From NCBI GenBank assembly GCA_016716265.1, contig JADJWQ010000001.1, positions 1,860,001 through 1,924,000 of the forward strand: a stretch of DNA of 64,000 nt, written 5' to 3'. The notes under the pieces are model-generated. The model did no database searches, was not told the DNA's origin, and saw nothing but the letters and a program-made list of their open reading frames with translations. The position numbers were made by a program, and so were the translations under genes. Source of the stretch: Planctomycetota bacterium. Its GTDB lineage: Bacteria; Planctomycetota; UBA1135; UBA2386. Below, one piece after another: positions 63,499 to 64,000 of this stretch; positions within the stretch are counted from its first letter, which is position 1, and each line of letters opens with the position of its first letter.

Positions 63499-64000
63499 GA
63501 GGGGTGATGGTTGCTCTTTTTCGGGCAGCGTCTGCGCGACCCGCCGACCACGATCACCCGGCCCCTGCTGCGTCGAGTAAAGGCCACGAGAATCCTGCGC
63601 GCGAAGTCCGGCGAGGCCCGCGACGGACCGCGCGCTCTCGCAACGCGCTCGATCGCCCGCGAGGCGACGCCACGTAGCGGATCCCCGCCATCCGCTGGGC
63701 GCAGCGCAGCACCTGCACGCCGTAGCCGAACTCGTCGTCGTGGCAGCCGTCCGTGGACCACGCAGCGATCCCCGTTCACCACGGTGGCGGCCGGATCGAC
63801 GATGCCGCCGTAGCGGGAGCCGACCAGGTCGGTCGCGGAGCTCTCGGTCGAGGAGCTCTCGGTGGCGGTGGTGTGGTCGATCCAAAGCGACAGTGCCGAG
63901 TGGACTGCGGCGTCGCGCAGGGAGTCGTTCGGCTCCCCGACCGTGGTCTCGCGTTCGCGCACCAGGTCGAGCATCGCCAGCGAGACGCTCGGGGTCGGCA
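63499..64000 (-). other. possible degenerate gene at the right edge
   Basis: From the window edge one minus-strand frame reads VSLAMLDLVRERETTVGEP and continues protein-like through SRYGGIVDPAATVVNGDR. Near 63760 the protein-like pattern moves to another frame (STDGCHDDEFGYGVQVLRC), which has a stop just before. This looks like a frameshifted gene cut by the window edge; its family is unknown. Confidence 0.35.

Noticed and set aside
1..64000. tRNA, rRNA, insertion sequence or phage genes
   Set aside because: No transposase, integrase, capsid or structural RNA pattern was seen by eye; small RNAs cannot be excluded.

Overview
The window is GC-rich, densely coding DNA that most resembles a chromosome of a Planctomycetota bacterium. 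This is inference, because no rRNA or other marker gene is present. The reasons are: ECF sigma factors of planctomycete style, including one fused to a membrane anchor and a large outer domain; many secreted proteins with Kelch, propeller, beta-helix, FG-GAP and carboxypeptidase-regulatory folds; a repeated C-terminal module on several of those proteins; and a clade II type nitrous oxide reductase cluster.

Layout. 1-3.4 kb: end of a secreted PRC-barrel-like protein, an ECF sigma factor and an ABC exporter half, all minus strand. 3.5-10.5 kb: an unfamiliar minus-strand cluster of two cytoplasmic helical proteins, a short helical protein, an HEVGH metallopeptidase and two paralogous proteins that alternate very acidic, glycine-zipper and strongly basic segments. 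A LuxR-type regulator and another ECF sigma factor lie divergently at 10.8-12.3 kb, followed by a protein with a Thr-Cys-His pattern like the CheD/CNF1/BLF1 deamidase fold. 13-33 kb: acetyltransferase, DUF2007, a secreted six-hairpin glycosidase, several secreted structural or adhesive proteins, DinB, cupin, M14 carboxypeptidase, a lipoprotein, and an FG-GAP protein interrupted by one in-frame TGA that is followed by a hairpin fitting the bacterial SECIS rules.

33.1-42.7 kb is a nitrous oxide respiration cluster read leftward: HIT, hemerythrin, DUF2249, NnrS-like membrane protein, cytochrome c, NosZ, NosD, NosF, NosL, NosY and one more membrane protein. NosZ keeps all its copper ligands but has a one-base frameshift at a run of four G. 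42.9-47.6 kb has a Kelch protein, a zinc alcohol dehydrogenase, small proteins and a B12-binding protein. 47.6-50.2 kb is a TusA-DsrE-DsrE-hybrid histidine kinase operon with overlapping starts. 50.3-54.0 kb has a DUF480 protein, two lipoproteins and a DUF4291 protein.

54-64 kb is looser: three gaps of about 1.1 to 1.3 kb hold only gene fragments (ECF sigma, ELWxSDGT-repeat protein, M28 peptidase) and a diverged dispersed repeat. These gaps separate an ECF-TM-ectodomain fusion, a secreted protein with an internal duplication, and a PhoX/DUF839 protein. The best candidates for something undescribed are the acidic/basic paralogue-metallopeptidase cluster, the possible selenocysteine FG-GAP protein, and the deamidase-fold candidate. 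All function statements come from reading motifs by eye; no searches were run.
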